Part shown: piece by piece, positions 1 through 13,000 of the stretch
Layout: the number at the start of each line of letters is the position of its first letter
Numbering within the stretch: position 1 is the first letter of the stretch
Assembly (NCBI RefSeq): GCF_035046485.1
Contig: NC_085138.1
Span: 14,573,329 to 14,637,328 of the forward strand
Direction: 5' to 3'
Length of the DNA stretch: 64,000 nucleotides
From: Aedes albopictus
Lineage: Eukaryota > Arthropoda > Insecta > Diptera > Culicidae
Notes under the pieces: model-generated
Seen by the model: only the letters and a program-made list of their open reading frames with translations
Database searches by the model: none
What the model was told of the DNA's origin: nothing
Made by a program: the position numbers and the translations under genes

Positions 1-2240
1 GGCAAATATTGCAGAGTATGAAGTAGTAATTGAAAAAAATCTTTGGAAAATCTTTCAGAATTCTTTTGGGAATGCTTCAAAATTTGCTTGGAAATTCTTT
101 AAGCAACAATATTTTAAGAATTTCTCTAGCATAAGCTTTGGAAAAGCGTACGGTAATTTCTTAGGAATATTATCAAATGCAATTTTATTGGGATTTCTTC
201 GTCATTTTTTGCGAATTTTCTCGAACATTTATTTGTTAATACTTGCAAAAATTGCTATAGAAATTTCTTCAACAACTGGAACATATTTTGGCAAATTATT
301 TTGGAACTGGATTTGGTCAATTTGTTTGAAAAGAATCAGGAAATTCCAAAGCGAACTTTATGCGAATGAATCCGACAATTCCTTTGAGAATTTCTCAGAA
401 AGTTTTTTGGGAATTTTTTGGGTTTCCTTTGAAAATCCCTTCGATAATTTCTTTGCACATTTCTTCGGCAAAAGTTTTAAAAATAGCAGTTCCTTCATAA
501 ATTTTTTGAGCAAGCCCTCTTGAGATTTTTTTAATTTCCAAAAGAATAGCCTAAGAAATTTACAAAAAAAATAGCCGACAGAAATCCAAAAGAAAGGAAT
601 TGTGTGATGAATTCAAAAAATAATTGTCAGACAAACTTCTCAGGAATTTCCAGTGGAATTTACAAACAAAAAGCTTCCTATGAACTTTTCGAAGTACATT
701 TGAAAGGAATTACCTAAAGATTTTTCAGACAAATTGCCGAAAGAAATCTAAGAGAAGGTGCTGAAACCCCAAGTAATTTACACAAAGGCATCGATGATGA
801 AATAGCCAAGAAAATTAACAACAAAATTTATAAACAAATTTCCGAAGCAATTTACGGAAGCATTGAATATAAATATAATGGAATCGTAAGGAAATACAAA
901 ATGAAACACAATAAAAGTGCAGAAATAAATATAAAGGAATCCTCCAACGAATCCGTAACGAACAATTTGCAAAAGCATTACTTAAAAAATTACTTTAGAA
1001 ATTCTCAAATCAATTACCAAAGAATTTCCGCAAGAACAACAGAATGAAATCCCAAATATAATGTCGACAAAATGTTCAATTTTATTGCTGAAGCAAGTAC
1101 CAAAGAAATTTCTAAAGAAATTTCCGAAGAATTTCACAAGGGCTTAAATAATTACCTATGCCATTTTCCAAGATATGCTGACGAACTAATCTTGTAGTGG
1201 GATTAAAGGGTTTCTTTTTGGATTTTTTTTAATTCTGCGGTTTCAAATATCTTTTCCAATGTATTCCGGAATATTTTCGTAGATTCCTTTTGCTCCGACT
1301 TGTTTTCCAAGAAAAAATACAAAGTTCATTCAGAATTGTTCCTAAGGATTTGGATTACTTCTAAAGTTCTTCTAGGGGTGCCGACAGAAATTCATTTAGA
1401 ATTTTCATTTGAAAATTTTTGATGTTTAAGTTTAACAATGATTTTTTCTAGGGCAACTTGCAGGACTTCTCCATGATTTTTTATACAAATTCATTTAGAA
1501 TTTCTTTGATAATTCTTCTAAATACTTTATCCAGATTTTTTCAGGTATTCCTTTAGAAAATCCATCAAAAATTATGTAAGAAATTCTTCGCGGCTTTTTC
1601 GGAAAATTTTCCATATTTTTTTAATTTCTCTGAGATTCAGTTTAAAATAACTAAAAGAACTATCAAAAATTCAACTAAATATACACAAAATATTCTTGGA
1701 ATTCCTTTGGAAATTCCTGAAGGGAGTCCATTCGACTCTATCATATCATATCATAAAATCTCTCATGGATTCATGCAGAAAAGCAGATTACCTTCAAACG
1801 ATTTTCCAAAGTTAATTTTAAAAATTTTCTCAGAAATTTGTCCTTCAAATTACCCACTGTTTCTTCCAGATTTTTTTTCGAAAAATCATTCAGGAATTCT
1901 GTTAAGGAGTTTTTTCACAAATTATTGAAAGGGTTTCTCGAGGAGTTTCATTAGGTATTCCTTCAGATATTTCTTTTTAAAATCCTCCTTTGATTTCTTA
2001 AAAACATTTCTTTGTATTCCTTCAGACATTCCTCCGGGTATGTTTTTTCAAACATTCTTCCAGCATTTCATGATACCTTATAAAATTTTTGAGAAAACTT
2101 TTTTGAGAATATCTTCAAGCACTTTAGTAATCCAATTACTAATTCCGAAATTTTTGCAGTGACCTCTTCAAAACCTGGATACTCCATAGATTTTTTTCAG
2201 AAATTTCTTCAGGAATTCATAGAAAAAAATCTTCAATGAA
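1..2240. repeat. AT-rich decayed short-period repeat tract
   Basis: Recurring short blocks such as GAATTTCTT, AGGAATTCC and GGAATTACC appear throughout, on both strands. They resemble a strongly decayed version of the 12-bp GGAATTCCTGGA repeat seen much more clearly at 9-14.6 kb. No open frame here resembles a protein family. I see no gene in this stretch; the small open frames reflect AT-rich low-complexity DNA. Confidence 0.6.
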
Positions 2241-2397
2241 TTCCTTCAGAAACTTCCTGTTGATCATGTCCTTGGTCTTTGTCTTGCGACTTTCACCCTC
2301 TTTTGCCACTGGAATGATGATCGAGTTGAACAATCTTGATGATGACGAGAACACCCTGATAGAGTAGCGAGTCATTTGGGCAGTGGCCGGTATTTTG

Positions 2398-2536
2398 GGC
2401 ACTTTTGGCTATAACTCAGTCTATTCCAAACCAATCAACATAAAATTTTGTACGCGGCTACTACACTTGCTTCACCGCGTTCCAAAGTTGTGTGACAGCT
2501 GATTCAAAATTGGCTGAGTTATAGCAGAAAAGGTGC
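2398..2536. mobile_element. Short MITE with ~24-bp imperfect terminal inverted repeats
   Basis: The left end (GGCACTTTTGGCTATAACTC) is matched by the inverse of the right end (GGCACCTTTTCTGCTATAAC, with small gaps). The interior is about 90 bp and non-coding. TTG lies directly outside both ends and could be a 3-bp target duplication. The superfamily is not determined. Confidence 0.5.
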
Positions 2537-2939
2537 CTTGCTGATATGGTTTTACATCCCTATTGTTACTCAAATTGTTGCATGATCCTGCGTCAGTCTT
2601 TTTTCCCGCTGCTGACTTCTCCGTTATAAATCATTTCCGGTTCCGCCGCCTCACTTCTTCTCTTAGAAGCCTTTGCTTCACGGTATCTAACTTCAACTCG
2701 TCCTCATCTAGATTTTCAGGCCCCGTGATCAATGGATGATAAAATGTCGTATAGTTTCGAATACAAACACGATAAAGTCCGCTTCCGATAAAGTACCGCA
2801 CCAACCAGTTTGAGTTGTCGTACCAGGTATTCGAGCGCCACCAAATGATTGAGCAAGAAATCGCCCTCCTTCATTATTAGCCGCCCTAGCTACTTCCACA
2901 CTAGGTTTTACTATAGCAGAGACTTCTTGACGAAAACCA

Positions 2940-3720
2940 CATTTGCTTCGCCGTGCTTATGTTCCGAACGAACAGTAACCATTAACCGAGAGTACCATCG
3001 GGCACGTGGAACGGGATCGACGGTACGAATGGTTCATTGAGAAGTGCAGAGACATTTTGGAAGAGAAGGACGCAGCGCGGGCGGTAATGCTGCAGCATTG
3101 AACCCAGCAGAACGTTGAACGATACAGTAGCGGAAACAGCAAACTCACTGCTTTCGGAAGAAAAAAAACGCCAACTGAAAGAAGCGGGGTGCGATGAAAT
3201 GGAACAGCTTTGCTGTTCTAAAGAGTCATGGAAGTTCTACTAAAAACTCAACACATTTCCCAACGGCTTAGTGTTCCGAGCCGAAATGTGCAAGGATACG
3301 GATGGGTGCCGCGATGTGAGGTTATTGCATGGTAGAAGCTGCATTTCGATGCACATTTGAATGAAGAAGAACGTAGGCACGGAGGATCAGGGCAACGATG
3401 GAAACGAATACGTTAGCAAAGGGAGCAGCTAGTAAGAATGCTATAGCAGTTGAACTTATCAACAATAACTCAAAAAAGTTGCTCACCTACATCCCCATTA
3501 CCACCATACCGTGTTTCATCAAAAAACGAATCAATTTGTGGAAAGTTATCAAACTGGCTTCTTCGAAGACCGGTCGACAACGGACCAGATCTACACCGTA
3601 CGGCGATTTCTGCAGAAATTTCGTGAATACCAGGTTAAATCGCATCACCTATTCAACTTCAAGTCGTGCTAGAATTGGTGTTATATTGTTTTCTAAATTT
3701 TATCAAAAATCTGATGTTTT
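2940..3720 (+). pseudogene. RTE-type non-LTR retrotransposon fragment (linker and start of RT), decayed
   Basis: Conceptual translation in mixed frames shows pieces typical of mosquito RTE-like LINEs. Around 3030-3130 there is the endonuclease/RT linker with an ILEEKDAARAVML-like segment. Around 3225-3300 there is an FY-KLNT...RAEMCKD segment, interrupted by a stop. At 3571-3625 there is an RSTTDQIYTVRRFLQKF segment, which in the family sits just before the first RT motifs. Frameshifts, stops and a missing middle part show that the copy is dead. Both ends are truncated and no target duplication is visible. A similar linker occurs at 33.26-33.53 kb. RTE assignment rests on remembered family motifs, not on a search. 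Confidence 0.65.
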
Positions 3721-3739
3721 GCAATAAATGAATGCATGG

Positions 3740-6085
3740 AATTCCGAGTTCTTTTAATTTTCACTATGATACGGATCCCGTCCAGCCAGCTCCTTACGAA
3801 CTGCAAAATACACACAAAGACAGTTGAATTGGTTTAGTGCGGTACGAATATCATTACTGGTCATATCTTAAGATAAATCCATGACCAGAAAATAGTTCAT
3901 CTCATTACATACTTAAGCTGTATTTCCACAACAAGCTCGGTCTACTCGAGCAAGCAGTTACAGCTTAATCCATCATACACATCTTTATCAGCTCGTTTAA
4001 ATCACACATGCAACTCTCGTAAAAGTGCACCCCGCTCGGTCGGTGCTTGTTGGCGAAACTGCTTCTGGTTGATCTGCAGCCGATTACGGTTCACCCGCTT
4101 TTTTCCATTTTCAACAAAACAGATGCAAGTTACCGCGAAAACTTATGCCCGCCTCAAACAACAACAGCATCAACCGGCGGTGGTGGTCTGCCATCATGAT
4201 AATGATGATGGTTGGTTGATTTCTTTAAAGTGCAGCAATACCTGACTCCAACAGCGAGCATCAACCATGGTGATCGCGCGAGCCCAACCAGCCAGCAGCG
4301 CAGCGGAGAGTCACTTGATGGAATCAACCCCGAAAAAAAAAATCAGATCGTGGGAATCGACTCGTCAATGGAGCAGAGCCACAAGACGGAGACAGCGCAT
4401 ATAATACCTACAAAACACATTTGCTCAATTTCTGCATTGTTTCGAACTTCGACCCTCGCGCAGTCAACGAACATGGTTACATGGAGCAATTGCTGCTGCT
4501 GACTGCTGCTGCTGGCTGTGTATAGTTAACCGAATCAGCAGCAGCGCGACCACACTTCATTTTGCACTTGGTGGGCCCAGTAATTTGGGTGAGGGTATGC
4601 GGGGTTGCAAAAAGTATACTTTATAAAGGCTTTTAGGTCATGTTTTTAGATTCCTGCGAAAAAATGTGATGGAATATGTGGAGAAAACTGTATATACTTT
4701 CGCTTGTGGCATAAGAAGTTGTTGAAAATTTAAGACTCCAATTAAATTGTTGATAGATTGTTGATTTAGAATCTCAAATATGTTACTATAAATGGCTTCA
4801 AGATCTCAATCAGTTTATTTGACCTAAAACATATTTTGAATATTCATAAATTTTCTCTAGGGAAAACATGATAGAAACATGAACGTCTTGTCGGAATAGA
4901 ATATTGAAAGGTGGAACTAGCACTTTCACGAACATCCCATAATGCAGTTCGACTGTTTCATATTGACGCAAAACAGCTTATCACATACCCTTAATAATAC
5001 CTTCGTCATCAGTCAGATCGCAGAGAGGGGTAGAAATGGATTTCTTCGAAAAAAAAGTGAACTGAAATAAGCAGATCTTATAAGTGGTCTTTTTTGCGCA
5101 TACGAAATTATTCCGCAATCGCATCAGAAACATGGCCAGCGGCATTAACGAGTGCTCCACTGATAGGCCCCGCTACTGCTGCTGAAGCTGCAGAGTTATA
5201 AAAATGATGATAATGGTCGTTGATTTTGAACATGTTTGTGTCTCATTGCAGCCATTGCAGGGTAGGCTAGGCAAAAACTGGCATTCAATCCCTTGGTCGT
5301 CGTCGTCGTCGTCATCGTTGTAATGCAAACATGTAATTACTCACCGGTTACAACGGTTTGAACAATGACAATACTTGACAATCTCGAATGCCCTTCCCCC
5401 GTCGTCGTCATCCCCGTTGTCGAGGACTGTCGTTGTTGCCAGTCAGCCAGTGCAGTGGATGCCACTGAGGTGCTTTGGAGATATAAGACAGATAGGGAAC
5501 ACAACAATTTTCGCAACGGTTGAGTCGTTGGTGATGGTGGCTCCCTCTCAGATGACAATACAGGTAAGCCCTACAACTCGCTGATGGTCGGAGGTAATTG
5601 AATCCTACAACGCACGCCTACCTCGGGCTGCCTTGGCTACCTAGATGTTTAGTTTTGCCAACTGAGAGATGGATGGGCGCTACCGCTTGACGGCTAATGA
5701 CAAGCTAGGTCCACGCAAATAACACACGACCAGACGAACGACGCACATGTGTCATTGTGCCCCTCTCTGATGACTAGCCACCAAGATGTGCCGTAGATAA
5801 AGATAGATTTGTCGGTGCAACTGGGCGGTGATAAGAAACTCACAGCTAGCTACCGGGATGGGAATGCCTGACAAATTGAACAAATAATTTGCAATTGTCC
5901 ACGAAGAGAGCAAATCGCAGCTGAAAGTAGTTAAATAAGTCGGTTGGATAATATAATCTGCACTAGTTATCTGTCGACAAGCTCCAGAATACATCGTTAA
6001 AATGATTTTCAGTCGGATCGAATGTTCGCTATTCAATTGAAAGGGTACCACAACAATTTTTTTTTTTTTACTTCAGCTTGTCCAT
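3740..6085. other. Non-coding stretch with short CAG/CTG and GTC runs
   Basis: No gene is recognised. GC content is more balanced than on either side. Short trinucleotide clusters occur near 4485-4520 (CTG) and 5298-5320 (GTC). It could be unique intergenic or intronic DNA, but no splice-linked coding exon is supported. Confidence 0.4.
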
Positions 6086-6159
6086 ATCGTCTGTTCACCA
6101 AGAAGGAGCGGTTCTAACAACGTCTGTTCTGGCATCCAACGGCTAAGTATATAATTCTG

Positions 6160-6436
6160 TCAGGACTTTAAATGAAACAGAATGAGTGAGTCCTTTGATG
6201 AACCCGGTGAGATAAAGGACACCCTTACGAATGTTTCGACAAAACCTACTGGAAGTGCCAAAACGATGACGATAAAATCGTTAACAGAGACACCAACACT
6301 CAAGTCGCTAGAGCCGTCCAATTCGAGAACAGCTTCACTCTGTCCGAGAAAATCGGGCGCCGGCGGCAGCAAGGATTCCGATTTGACTAACCATTCAGCC
6401 AATTTGTGGGTGGGGGATCCTTCAGCTGAAATAATC
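6160..6436 (-). pseudogene. Penelope-like element, RT domain part distal to the SINE insertion
   Basis: The minus strand reads a segment with GSPTHKLAEWLV, matching the Penelope-like RT block that follows the LPKIHKPG motif. It lies directly on the other side of the SINE at 6437-6650 and has the same orientation as the main Penelope part. Downstream (towards 6160) a DFIVIV-type stretch resembles a diverged form of the RT motif containing SFD. The catalytic Asp pair and the GIY-YIG endonuclease are not present. The plus-strand open frame over the same bases is a shadow. Confidence 0.6.
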
Positions 6437-6650
6437 TCGCTTCGTGGCCGAGCGGTTAGCGGCGTCAGTCGTTTAGGTGTCTCGTAAGCCTCGGAGTGTG
6501 GGTTCGATTCCCGCTCCAGTCGGGGAAAACTTTTCGTCGGACGAAAAATTCTCCACTGGGCCACTGGGTGTTATATGTGTTGTCCGTTGTCAAATGTTAG
6601 TGTAATGTTCAGTCTGTAGAGGCCGCAAGGTCGAAGACGGTGTAATTGTC
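6437..6650 (+). mobile_element. tRNA-derived SINE inserted in the Penelope RT domain
   Basis: The 5' part is tRNA-like: an A-box-like GTGGCCGAGCGGTTAG near 6444 and a B-box GGTTCGATTCCC near 6500. It is followed by a non-tRNA body that includes GTTCAGTCTGTA and GAAGACGGTGT. A related copy lies at 18897-19100. ATCTC flanks both sides and may be a short target duplication. The element splits the Penelope reading frame between LPKIHKPG and GSPTHKLAEWLV. Confidence 0.8.
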
Positions 6651-7520
6651 TTTTCATCTCTTGACCGGGTTTGTGAATTTTAGGAAGACCTTTGATCCGC
6701 GGAAGAATGGGATTTGCTTCCTTCAAACGAGCCTTTCCGATGATGGGTTTACAGTCTTTCAGGGTCTTGTCTGTCAGTCTAATTAGTCCGGGTAGTGGGT
6801 CTACTCGTAGATGTCTGTATGGTCCTTCGTTCATCTTCTTCTCCATCTGTTTGTCGTAGTCCTTCTTATCCATAATAACAACAGCGTTACCTTTGTCTGC
6901 CTTCATGTAGTATACTGGTTTCTTTTTAAGTTCCATTAAAATCCTTGTCTCGTCTGGGTTTACCTTACTGCGCTGTCCTGTTTTGATGGCGTCTGCTACG
7001 ATGTTCCTGGTTGTATTTTGGTCTTTGATGTTAACGTTTTGTGTGATCGCTGTTTCCATGTCCACGATGATCTGTTCCACGTCTGGCTTCGAAGTAACCG
7101 CATATCCTAACCTCTTATTGAGGTGTATCAATTGTTCCTCTGTAAACTGTTGCGTCTAACGGTTTACTACGAATCCTTCAATGGGTTGAACCATCTGAAC
7201 AGTAGTGTGGGTGTCCTTCATCGCTCTGGTCTCGTTTCGTAGATTCGTCAGCTTCTTTTTGTGTAGTCATCTCTTCCTGTCTGCTTCACATTCCTCCGCT
7301 CGCTTTACCTTGGTGAGGAACAATGGAAATCCTTTTGGATATTCGTTAGACAACTTTAAATGCGGGGAGTAGCACTTAAGTGTCAGCTTGTCCAACTTGG
7401 CGTAGTGGCGTTTGATGGTGTCTGCGATGTACTCTGCTTCGGCCTTCCTGGTGACGCTGGGTGGGATGAGCTTCTTGACCTTAATCCTATGACTAACTGG
7501 TGTTAGTTTCTCCTTTTGGC
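6651..7520 (-). pseudogene. Penelope-like retroelement, main N-terminal/RT part
   Basis: The minus-strand protein shows KADKGNAVVIMD and LPKIHKPG, both diagnostic of Penelope-like reverse transcriptases (an EN(+) class using a GIY-YIG nuclease in the family). One uninterrupted frame covers about 6571-7131. Further upstream the same homology continues to 7512 but contains stops near 7156 and 7270. The coding sequence runs, in frame, from the 7513-7520 copy of an 8-bp duplication onto the piece at 14822-14920, so the 7.3-kb element between them is an insertion. The copy is inactive: stops, a SINE in the RT domain, and no visible nuclease domain. Confidence 0.8.
7513..7520. repeat. 8-bp target-site duplication, left copy (CTTTTGGC)
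   Basis: Identical to 14822-14829. Together the two copies bracket the 7.3-kb element, and collapsing them to one copy restores the Penelope reading frame. Confidence 0.85.
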
Positions 7521-7677
7521 CATTGGCGTAACTAGAGGGGGGGCCAGGGGAGCCAGGCCCCCCCCAGAATCCGCCAGCCCCCCCCCCAGAAATTTTTCAT
7601 GACTTTATATATGGAAATTAGAAAAAATCTGAAAACCACTGTCGTGGTGACAAACATAGATCTATATTCTCAATTTA

Positions 7678-7862
7678 GTTGAAAATCGGAGTTTTCGACT
7701 AGCGAAGTTGGCTTTTTCTCAAAATCCGTGCGTCGGACCTAACTTCGGAAGTGGTGCGCTCTATAGCAAACAGCTATACAGCGCAGCACTTCCGAAGTTA
7801 GGTCCGACGCACGGATTTGGAGAAAAATCCAACTTTACTAGTCGAAAATTCCGGGTTTCAAC
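7678..7862. mobile_element. Palindromic MITE (foldback), copy 1
   Basis: Arms of about 88 bp around a short spacer near 7766-7772. Each arm contains TTTTCGACTAGCGAAGTTGG-like and CCGTGCGTCGGACCTAACTT-like sequence, matched inversely in the other. A second copy lies at 35926-36118. The shared left flank ATATTCTCAATTT in both copies suggests the true left end lies a few bases further out. Open frames across it come from the palindrome. Confidence 0.8.
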
Positions 7863-8402
7863 TGCACGTACTGTAATAGAAATTTATTTGGCATAATATG
7901 TGTTTAAATTGACAGTTTTTGGAGACAATTCCCAACTTGTCACTCTTTACAAGATCATTGTCCAAAATGGTCTATGTAATTAGTTAGTTTTGTTTGGAAA
8001 TATTATATAATCAGAATTATATAAAAAGCAATACTTTGTACATCTTCTTTTTTAAATCGCTGAGAAATTTAATATAAATGATAATTTCTAGGAATTCCTG
8101 GATGGGTATCTTTAAGAATCTTTGAATTTTCTAGCAGCATTACTGCAAAATATGGTTAAGTGATTCTTTATGGAAATCAAGTACATATCATGTGGGAAAA
8201 AACTCTGGTTGAATTTGCAATGGTATTCCGGCAAAAGTTTGTGGATTCCTAGTGAGAATAGATGTACGTAGCTGAAGTGTAAACGCGAGTGTATTCATTA
8301 AAACCATGCTGGAGGTGATTTCTAGTCGGTCACTATTAATTTCTTTTATTTCGTGGGCCAGGGGTATTTTTGCGTCTATCAAACAACGCACAAATTCAAA
8401 TA

Positions 8403-8836
8403 GGCTAAGTGTACCAGTTATCGCCATAGTGGTTCCCTATTTGGCCATAGTGGGTATTTAAGATACCGTAAACTGGGGTGTAGTTGATCAGTGGGGTGAA
8501 CCTGATCACTTAATTATCCGCGGACATCGACTTTCAAGGAAGCAACAATTATATTTTAATCATTCGCAATCCAATGCCGTAACATTAAAATGGAATGGTA
8601 ACTTCCTTGAAAGACGATATCCGTGGGAAATTGAGTGATCAGGTTCACCCCACTGATCAACCACACCCCAGTTTACGGTAATTCAAACATTTGCATCATT
8701 TCAAAGGTTTTAATGACAAAATACATTTAAATTCTTGCTACAAAAACTTTCATAATAGGGCAAAGCTCGAAGACCTTCTAAATTTCCACTATGGCCAAAT
8801 AGGGAACCACTATGGCGAAAACTGGTACACTCACCC
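8403..8836. mobile_element. MITE with ~50-bp TIRs and TA duplication (outer element)
   Basis: The inverted ends share AGTGTACCAGTT...CGCCATAGTGGTTCCC...GGCCATAGTGG, reading inward from both sides. TA lies directly outside both ends (8401-8402 and 8837-8838), as in Tc1/mariner-type insertion. A second foldback element sits inside it at 8466-8678. Confidence 0.75.
8466..8678. mobile_element. Foldback MITE nested in the 8.4-kb MITE (TA duplication)
   Basis: The end CCGTAAACTGGGGTG is inverted at the other side (CACCCCAGTTTACGG), with GATCAGTGGGGTGAACCTGA also inverted in both arms. TA flanks both sides. The end motif TACCGT is shared with the foldback at 55657-55879. It lies inside the outer element and so arrived later. 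Confidence 0.75.
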
Positions 8837-9009
8837 TAGTCATTGAGGATGTTTTAATATATTTAAAAGCTAGTGCTGCAAGATGTAATCGTAAGTTTGA
8901 GGATATTCATGATTGGACTTGTAAAAGACTTGGTATTCATGAGATAATTATGAAAGAATTCCTGGATGATTTCTTGGAGAATTTCTTGGCTTCTATGTCC
9001 CTCTAAAAT

Positions 9010-9545
9010 TATCTAAGAGAATTTCAATACAAATCGCTGGAGGAATTGCTCTAGAAATCCTTCAAATTATTCAAAAAATCTACAAGTAATCCTAAAAAAA
9101 ACCCTGGGGTGAATCCCTGAAAAACATTATGAACGGAATACTGTATTTTTTTAACTAACCGCTGAATAAATTAAAAAAAAATCCCGAGAGAAATTTTGGA
9201 AGAAATCATTACAAGAATTCTCGGAGCAATACCTGCAGGAATCCCTGGAGTAATTTGTGAAAGTATACCTGGAGGAATCCCTGGATGAATTCCTGGAGGA
9301 ATCCGAAGAGCAATTATGCTAGGAATTTCAGGAAAAAAAATCTGAAGAATCCGCATCAGAAATCCCTGTGAATCCTTGGAGGAATTTCTGGATGCATTCC
9401 TGGAGGAATCCTTAGAGGAATTCTTCAAGAAATCACAGGAGGAGTTCCTAGATGTATTTCTGGAGGATATCCGGGAGAACCTTCTGGAAAAATTCCATGC
9501 GGAATCTCTGGAAAAGTTCCTGGACTAATGCCTGGAGCATTAGGG
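9010..9545 (+). repeat. 12-bp array (GGAATTCCTGGA type), segment 1
   Basis: Repeated variants of GGAATTCCTGGA/GGAATCCCTGGA in plus orientation, with many substitutions and small gaps. The period is a multiple of 3 and the unit lacks stop codons in every frame, which explains the open frames here on both strands. Confidence 0.85.
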
Positions 9546-9582
9546 GATTTTTTTTATTATCGTACAAATTTGTTTGAAGTTT

Positions 9583-9866
9583 ACAGGGCCCATATAGCCG
9601 AGGCGGTAAACGCACGGGTATTCAGCATGACCATGCTGAGGGTGACGGGTTCGATTCCCGGTCGGTCCAGGATCTTTTCGTAAAGGAAATTTCCTTGACT
9701 TCCTTGGGCATAGAGTATCTTCGTGCCTGCCACACGATATACGCATGCAAAATGGTCATTGGCAGAGGAAGCTCTCAGTTAATAACTGTGGAAGTGCTCA
9801 TAGAACACTGAGAAGCAGGCTTTGTCCCAACGAGGACGTTACGCCAAGAAGAGAGAGAGAGTGGTA
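9583..9866 (+). mobile_element. tRNA-derived SINE (Feilai-type pattern), plus copy
   Basis: Starts near GGCCCATATAGCCGAGGCGG (A-box-like), with the B-box GGGTTCGATTCCC near 9650. The body includes TTAATAACTGTGGAAGTGCT, and the tail is (GA)n. TGAAGTTT occurs just outside both ends (9575-9582 and 9867-9874) and is a likely target duplication. A reverse-strand copy of the same family is at 33928-34211. The family name is from memory and was not checked. Confidence 0.85.
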
Positions 9867-10069
9867 TGAAGTTTGTGAAGGTTAATGAAATAAGGTAGGG
9901 ATCATATATATTTGAAAAAATGAATTGAAAAAAATCAGGGTCGCCTAATTTTCCGGAAAACTCCAGTGAAAATCAAACATTTTCCACAGACACCACCTAC
10001 TTTGAAAAATCATAGAACGAAGCATCATAGGCACATTTTTTTTTGTGAAATCATAAGCAAATTTTCTCA

Positions 10070-13000
10070 GCAATTCCAAGATGGATTTCTGGAGGAAATC
10101 CTGGAAAATTTTTTGGACAAATTCCTGGCGGATTCCCTGGAAAAGTTAATAGATTGATTGATTGATTTGTCTTTTTTAAAGAGACTTTCAGCCCTTGGCT
10201 CCAAAGTTAATGGATAAATTTCTGAAGGAGGCATCCCTGGAGAAGTTCCTGGAGTAAGGCCTGGAGCATTAGAGAAATTTCTGATGAAATTCCCAGATAA
10301 ATTTCTAGAAGAATTCCCAGAGGGATTTCTGGAGGAATTCCAGGAGGAATTCTTGGAGGAATCTCACGGAAGAATCCTTAGAGGAATCCCTGCAGGAATT
10401 TCTGGTATATTCTTGGAGGAATTCTTGGTGGAATTTCTAGAAGAACCCATTGAAATAACTCCTGGACGGATTTCTAGAGGAATCCCTGGAGTTGAAATTC
10501 CTAGAGGAAACCTGAAAGAATTTCCGGAGGAATCCCTTGGAAAAAATCCTATAGCATTTCCTGAAGAATCTCCTGAAAGAATATCGGAAGCAATCTCTAA
10601 AGGATTTCCTGCAGAAATTCCTGGAGGGATTCCTGGATCAATTTCTGAAGAAATTTCTGTAGGAATTTCTGAAGAAATGCCTACGGTAAATCTTGGTGGA
10701 ATTTCTTGAGGAGCCCCTGGAGACACTGCGGTAGTAATTTCTGAGGAATTCCCAGAGGAATTCCTGAAGGAATTCCTATATGAATTCCTGAAGGACTTTC
10801 TGAAGGAATTCCTGGGGTATTTCTGAAGAAACCTCATAAGGAATTCCCGCAAAATTTCTTAGAAAAATTTCTACAAAAATTCTTGAAAGAATCCCTGGAG
10901 ATATTCTTGGAAAGAACCCTGGAGAAATCCCTGAAACAAATTTCTGGAGGAACCTTAGGAGGGATTCCTGGAGGAACTTCCGGACAAGTTCCAGGTGGAA
11001 TTTCAGGAGGAATTTCTGGACAAATCTTTATAGGAAATCTTGGGGAAACTCCATGGAACTAATCATGGATGAATTCCAGGAGGAATCCCTTAATCAATTC
11101 TTTGAAGAATCCTTCAACGAATTCCTGGAAGAATCTCTAGAGGAATTCTGGAAGGAATCCATGGAGAAATTTCTGAATATATTCATAGAGAAATTCCTAA
11201 AGAAATTCCTAGAGAAATTCCTAGAGGAATTCTGAGAGGAATTTCTAATGGAGTTCCAGGAGAAATTTCCAGAGGAATTTCTGGAGGACTTATAGGAGCA
11301 ATTTCAGAAGGAATTTCTGCAAGAATTACTGGAGAAATCATCGGGGGAATTTCTGGAGGAATCCATGAAATAATTCCTGGAGGAATGTGTAGAGGAAACC
11401 GCGGAGAAGAAATTCCTGGATTAATTATTGGGGGAAACCCTGGAAGGATTTCTGGAGGAATTCCTGGAACAATTCCTGAAGGAATTGCTGTACGCATTTC
11501 CGAAGAAATTCCTGGAGGAATTCCTGGATCCATTCCTGAATAAATTACCGAAAGTATTCCTGAAGAAATACCTGGGGTAATTTTTGGTGAAATTCGTGGT
11601 AGAACTCCTGAAGGAGTCCGTGGAGAAATGCCTGGATGAAATCCTGGAAGAATGCTAGGAGGAATACCTGGAATAATTCTTGAATAAATTCCAGAAAGAA
11701 TTTGTGGGGAAATATTTAAAAGAATCCCTTGAGGATTTCCTGGAGGATTCCTGAAAAAATATTTGAAGGAATTCCTAGAGATATCTCAGGAGGAAATCAT
11801 TCAGGAATCCCAGGAAGAATTATTGGAATATTTCTTGGGCAAACTCCGGGAGGAATTCTTGGGGTAATTTCTAAATGAATTCCTGGAGGATTTTCTAGAT
11901 AAATTCTTGGAGAAATTGCGGTAGTAATTTCTGAAGGAGTCCTCGATTAATGCCTGGAGGAATCCCTATAGAAATCTCTGGAGGAACTTCTGGAGGAATG
12001 CCTGGAGTAACCCGTGGATAAATTCCTGGAGACATGCCTGTATCAATTCTTGGAGAAATCTCTCGAGAAATTCCTTAAGAAATCCCTGGAGGAAACCCTG
12101 GGGAATTTCCTTGAAAAATCCCTGGAGAAATTCATGGACTAATGCCTGGAGTAATCTCTGGATACATTTCTAGATGAGTTCCTGGTTGAGTTTTCAGAAG
12201 AATTCTGGGAGCAATCTAGTGGAGTTTGTAATTTTTAGAAGAACTCCCGAAGCAATCTCTAGATGAATTGCTGGAGAAATCCCGGGATGAGTCCATGGAG
12301 AAACTCCCAGGAGAAATTTCTAAGAGGAATCCTTAGAGAAATTTCTAGAGAAATTCTTGGAAGAATCCCTGGGAAAATTCTTTGAAAAATCCCTGGAGGA
12401 ATCCCTGAAGCAATTTCTGGAGAAACCTCAGGAGGAAAGCCTGGAAAGTTCTGGACAAATTCCTGCAGGAAGTTCTGGACAAATTCCTGCAGGAAGTTCT
12501 GGATAAATTTCTTGCGGAATCCCAGGAAGAATTCCTGGATTAATCAGTAAGGAAATTTTTGTGGAAATTCCTTGGAACTATCCCTAGAAGAATTCTTGAA
12601 TGAATTCCTGGAGGAATCTCGAGAGAAATTCTGGAAGCAGTTAATGGAGGAATTTCTGAAGAAATTTCAAAAGAAATTTCTGAAGAAATTCCAAGAGAAA
12701 TTTCTGAAGAAACTCCAAGAGAAATTTCTGAAGAAAATGCAAGAGAAATTTCTAGAGGAATTCCCAGAGGAATTTTTGGAGGAATTCCAGGAGGAATTCC
12801 AGGAGGAATTCCTGAAGGAATTGCGGTAGTAATTTCTGAAGGAATTCCTATGGGAGTTCCTGGATCAATTCCTGGAGGACTTTCTGAAGGGATTCTTAGG
12901 GTAATACTTAAGTAACCTCTTGAGGAATTCCTGGAGGCTTCCTTAGAGGAATTTCTGGAGAATTACTTGGAAGAATCCCTAGCGGAATTCTTGCAAAAAA

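Noticed and set aside
6182..6487. Plus-strand 101-codon frame
   Set aside because: Antisense of the Penelope RT segment, and it runs into the SINE.
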